Below are positions 62,980 through 64,000 of a stretch of DNA of 64,000 nt, in pieces. The notes under the pieces are model-generated. The model worked only from the letters and a program-made list of their open reading frames with translations. It did no database searches and was not told the DNA's origin. The stretch covers positions 1 to 64,000 of the forward strand of contig NZ_AINS01000039.1 in the NCBI RefSeq assembly GCF_000254135.1, written 5' to 3'. Each line of letters begins with the position of its first letter. Position 1 is the first letter of the stretch. The position numbers were made by a program, and so were the translations under genes. Source of the stretch: Campylobacter coli LMG 9860 (GTDB taxonomy: Bacteria; Campylobacterota; Campylobacteria; Campylobacterales; Campylobacteraceae).

Positions 62980-64000
62980 CTTATATTTTCTTTCATTATA
63001 TTGATAAAATCTTTATTTTTTAAGCGCTTACTATCTCTAAATACCGCGCGCACAAGATCCATTCCTGTGTAAAAATCCTTCATTAAGACCACAAAGAGAT
63101 ACTGTCCAAATTCACTTGTGATTAAGGCGCCATTTTCTTTTTTGATAGCATTGCTTATTTTAAGTCCTAAAAGTTCTTTGAAGAGTTCTTTTTCAAGATC
63201 ACAATTAAGGGTTTGATTGAATTTATCAATTTGTATTTTCCCTGCAAACATTTCAGTTAAAAATATGTATTTGATAATCTCTTTTCGTGTAAAACTCGCT
63301 TTTGCTATATTGGCATTTTGTTTTTCTTGTATCATCTTTGCATAATCATTTAAATCAAAAGCATTGATAAGCAACTCCCCATCTAAAAAGCTAAAAGCTC
63401 CACTTCCAACGCCTAAATATTCATGGTGAGAGCTTACATATTCATCATTGAGTTGATTTTTTTCTAAAGAAAAACTCCAGCCATTATTTTGCTGATAATC
63501 CTTGAAAAAATTTCGTATTATTTGATAGTATTTAAATTCATTATCTTTAGTTTCAACACCAAGACTTTTGGCTATATTGTCTTTGGTTAGATTGGATTTC
63601 ATTAAAGGATAGGTTGTGATTTGTTGAGGAGCTAAATTTTTAGCGATTTTTAAATCATTTAAAAGCTGTTCTTCTGTTTGTGAGGGGAAATTAAAAATTA
63701 AATCAAGGCTAAAAATTGGCAAAATTCCCAAAGCTTTTGAAATTTTTTCTTGTAATTGTTTAGAAGAACCAAATTTATTATATCTTGCTATTTTTTTTAA
63801 AATTTCATCATCAAAACTTTGAATTCCACAGCTTAAACGATCGATTATACCTTTAAACATAGAGAGTTTTTCAGGAATTATATGATTAGGATCGCTTTCG
63901 CAAGAAATTTCTTTGATATTGAAAAGTTTTTTACAAAGTTCTAGAGTTTTTAGTAATTCATTTTCATTAATCAATGTTGTTCCGCCCCCTACATACATTG
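62970..64000 (-). CDS. HemN/HemW-like radical SAM protein, 3' part only
   Basis: The visible C-terminal 340 residues begin with YVGGGTTLI, the HemN-family motif just after the radical SAM cluster site, and continue with SCESDPNHI, RLSCGIQSFDDEILKKIAR and SLDLIFNFPSQTEEQLLNDL, all marks of the coproporphyrinogen oxidase-like group. The start and the CxxxCxxC site lie beyond the window edge. Because HemN and HemW differ mainly in missing parts, I cannot choose between anaerobic coproporphyrinogen III oxidase and haem chaperone; C. jejuni annotations usually say the former. Confidence 0.85.
   Translation of the reverse strand, partial: MYVGGGTTLINENELLKTLELCKKLFNIKEISCESDPNHIIPEKLSMFKGIIDRLSCGIQSFDDEILKKIARYNKFGSSKQLQEKISKALGILPIFSLDLIFNFPSQTEEQLLNDLKIAKNLAPQQITTYPLMKSNLTKDNIAKSLGVETKDNEFKYYQIIRNFFKDYQQNNGWSFSLEKNQLNDEYVSSHHEYLGVGSGAFSFLDGELLINAFDLNDYAKMIQEKQNANIAKASFTRKEIIKYIFLTEMFAGKIQIDKFNQTLNCDLEKELFKELLGLKISNAIKKENGALITSEFGQYLFVVLMKDFYTGMDLVRAVFRDSKRLKNKDFINIMKENISSI

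Noticed and set aside
62970-63998. Treating the hemN-like frame as a complete gene starting at 63998.
   Set aside because: The first visible residues are the GGGT motif, which lies well inside HemN proteins; the true start and the iron-sulfur site are outside the window.

Overview
The window is a low-GC epsilonproteobacterial (Campylobacterota) chromosome segment from a thermotolerant Campylobacter. Gene order (surE, panBCD, an OXA-61-type beta-lactamase, mod, bio, rplY-pth, fliFGH-dxs, perR, fdxA/ahpC, motAB, polA, uvrA, trp, fliN, cosR, glmM-lspA) matches what I remember of the Cj0293-Cj0363 stretch of C. jejuni NCTC 11168. C. jejuni or C. coli are both possible. Compared with that remembered order, an extra tctABC transporter sits between ubiE and xseA, a small L-PSP-type gene after serC is absent, and the interval between polA and uvrA differs.

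Layout. 1-4.2 kb: surE, a TcdA-like enzyme, an acetyltransferase and the convergent panBCD operon (pantothenate). 4.3-5.2 kb: class D beta-lactamase. 5.2-7.9 kb: modABC molybdate uptake with a molybdopterin/TOBE protein. 8.0-12.4 kb: biotin genes bioC-bioG-bioF, bioA and bioD. 12.4-13.1 kb: paired SMR efflux genes. 13.1-19.5 kb: rplY, pth, an LptF/G permease, lysA, a HAD protein, pheA and hisC. 19.5-25 kb: flagellar basal body genes fliF-fliG-fliH, then dxs. 25-27.5 kb: perR, a CYTH/CHAD-like protein and ubiE. 27.5-30.4 kb: tctABC on the opposite strand. 30.5-36.4 kb: xseA, serC, then the minus-strand fdxA, ndk, DUF177, rpmF, plsX, fabH cluster. 36.5-40 kb: ahpC, flhB and motAB. 40-48.6 kb: polA, a YqaA-like protein, three unidentified membrane proteins, uvrA and a TauE/SafE permease. 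48.6-54.3 kb: trp operon with a candidate leader peptide. 54.4-57.6 kb: CheX-like gene, fliN, a FliO-like gene, a Ppx/GppA phosphatase and a ferredoxin. 57.7-64 kb: cosR, folB, plsY, a di-haem peroxidase, glmM, lspA, hemJ-like and the 3' part of a hemN-like gene.

Themes. Most of the window is housekeeping: cofactors (pantothenate, biotin, isoprenoid, haem, quinone), amino acids (Lys, Phe, His, Ser, Trp), lipids and replication/repair. Flagellar parts are scattered in several clusters. Oxidative-stress control recurs: PerR, CosR, AhpC, FdxA and a cytochrome c peroxidase. Gene packing is very tight, with many 1-13 bp overlaps, and convergent pairs are often separated by perfect hairpins.

No rRNA, tRNA, IS element, prophage or CRISPR array was seen. 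The least ordinary items are the trp leader peptide with one Trp codon, the shared palindromic end of ubiE and tctA, a stem that would hide the perR ribosome binding site, a degenerate CYTH-CHAD protein, a CheX-type phosphatase signature beside fliN, a three-gene membrane-protein cassette after uvrA, and a hairpin with a T tail downstream of serC that could end a small RNA.
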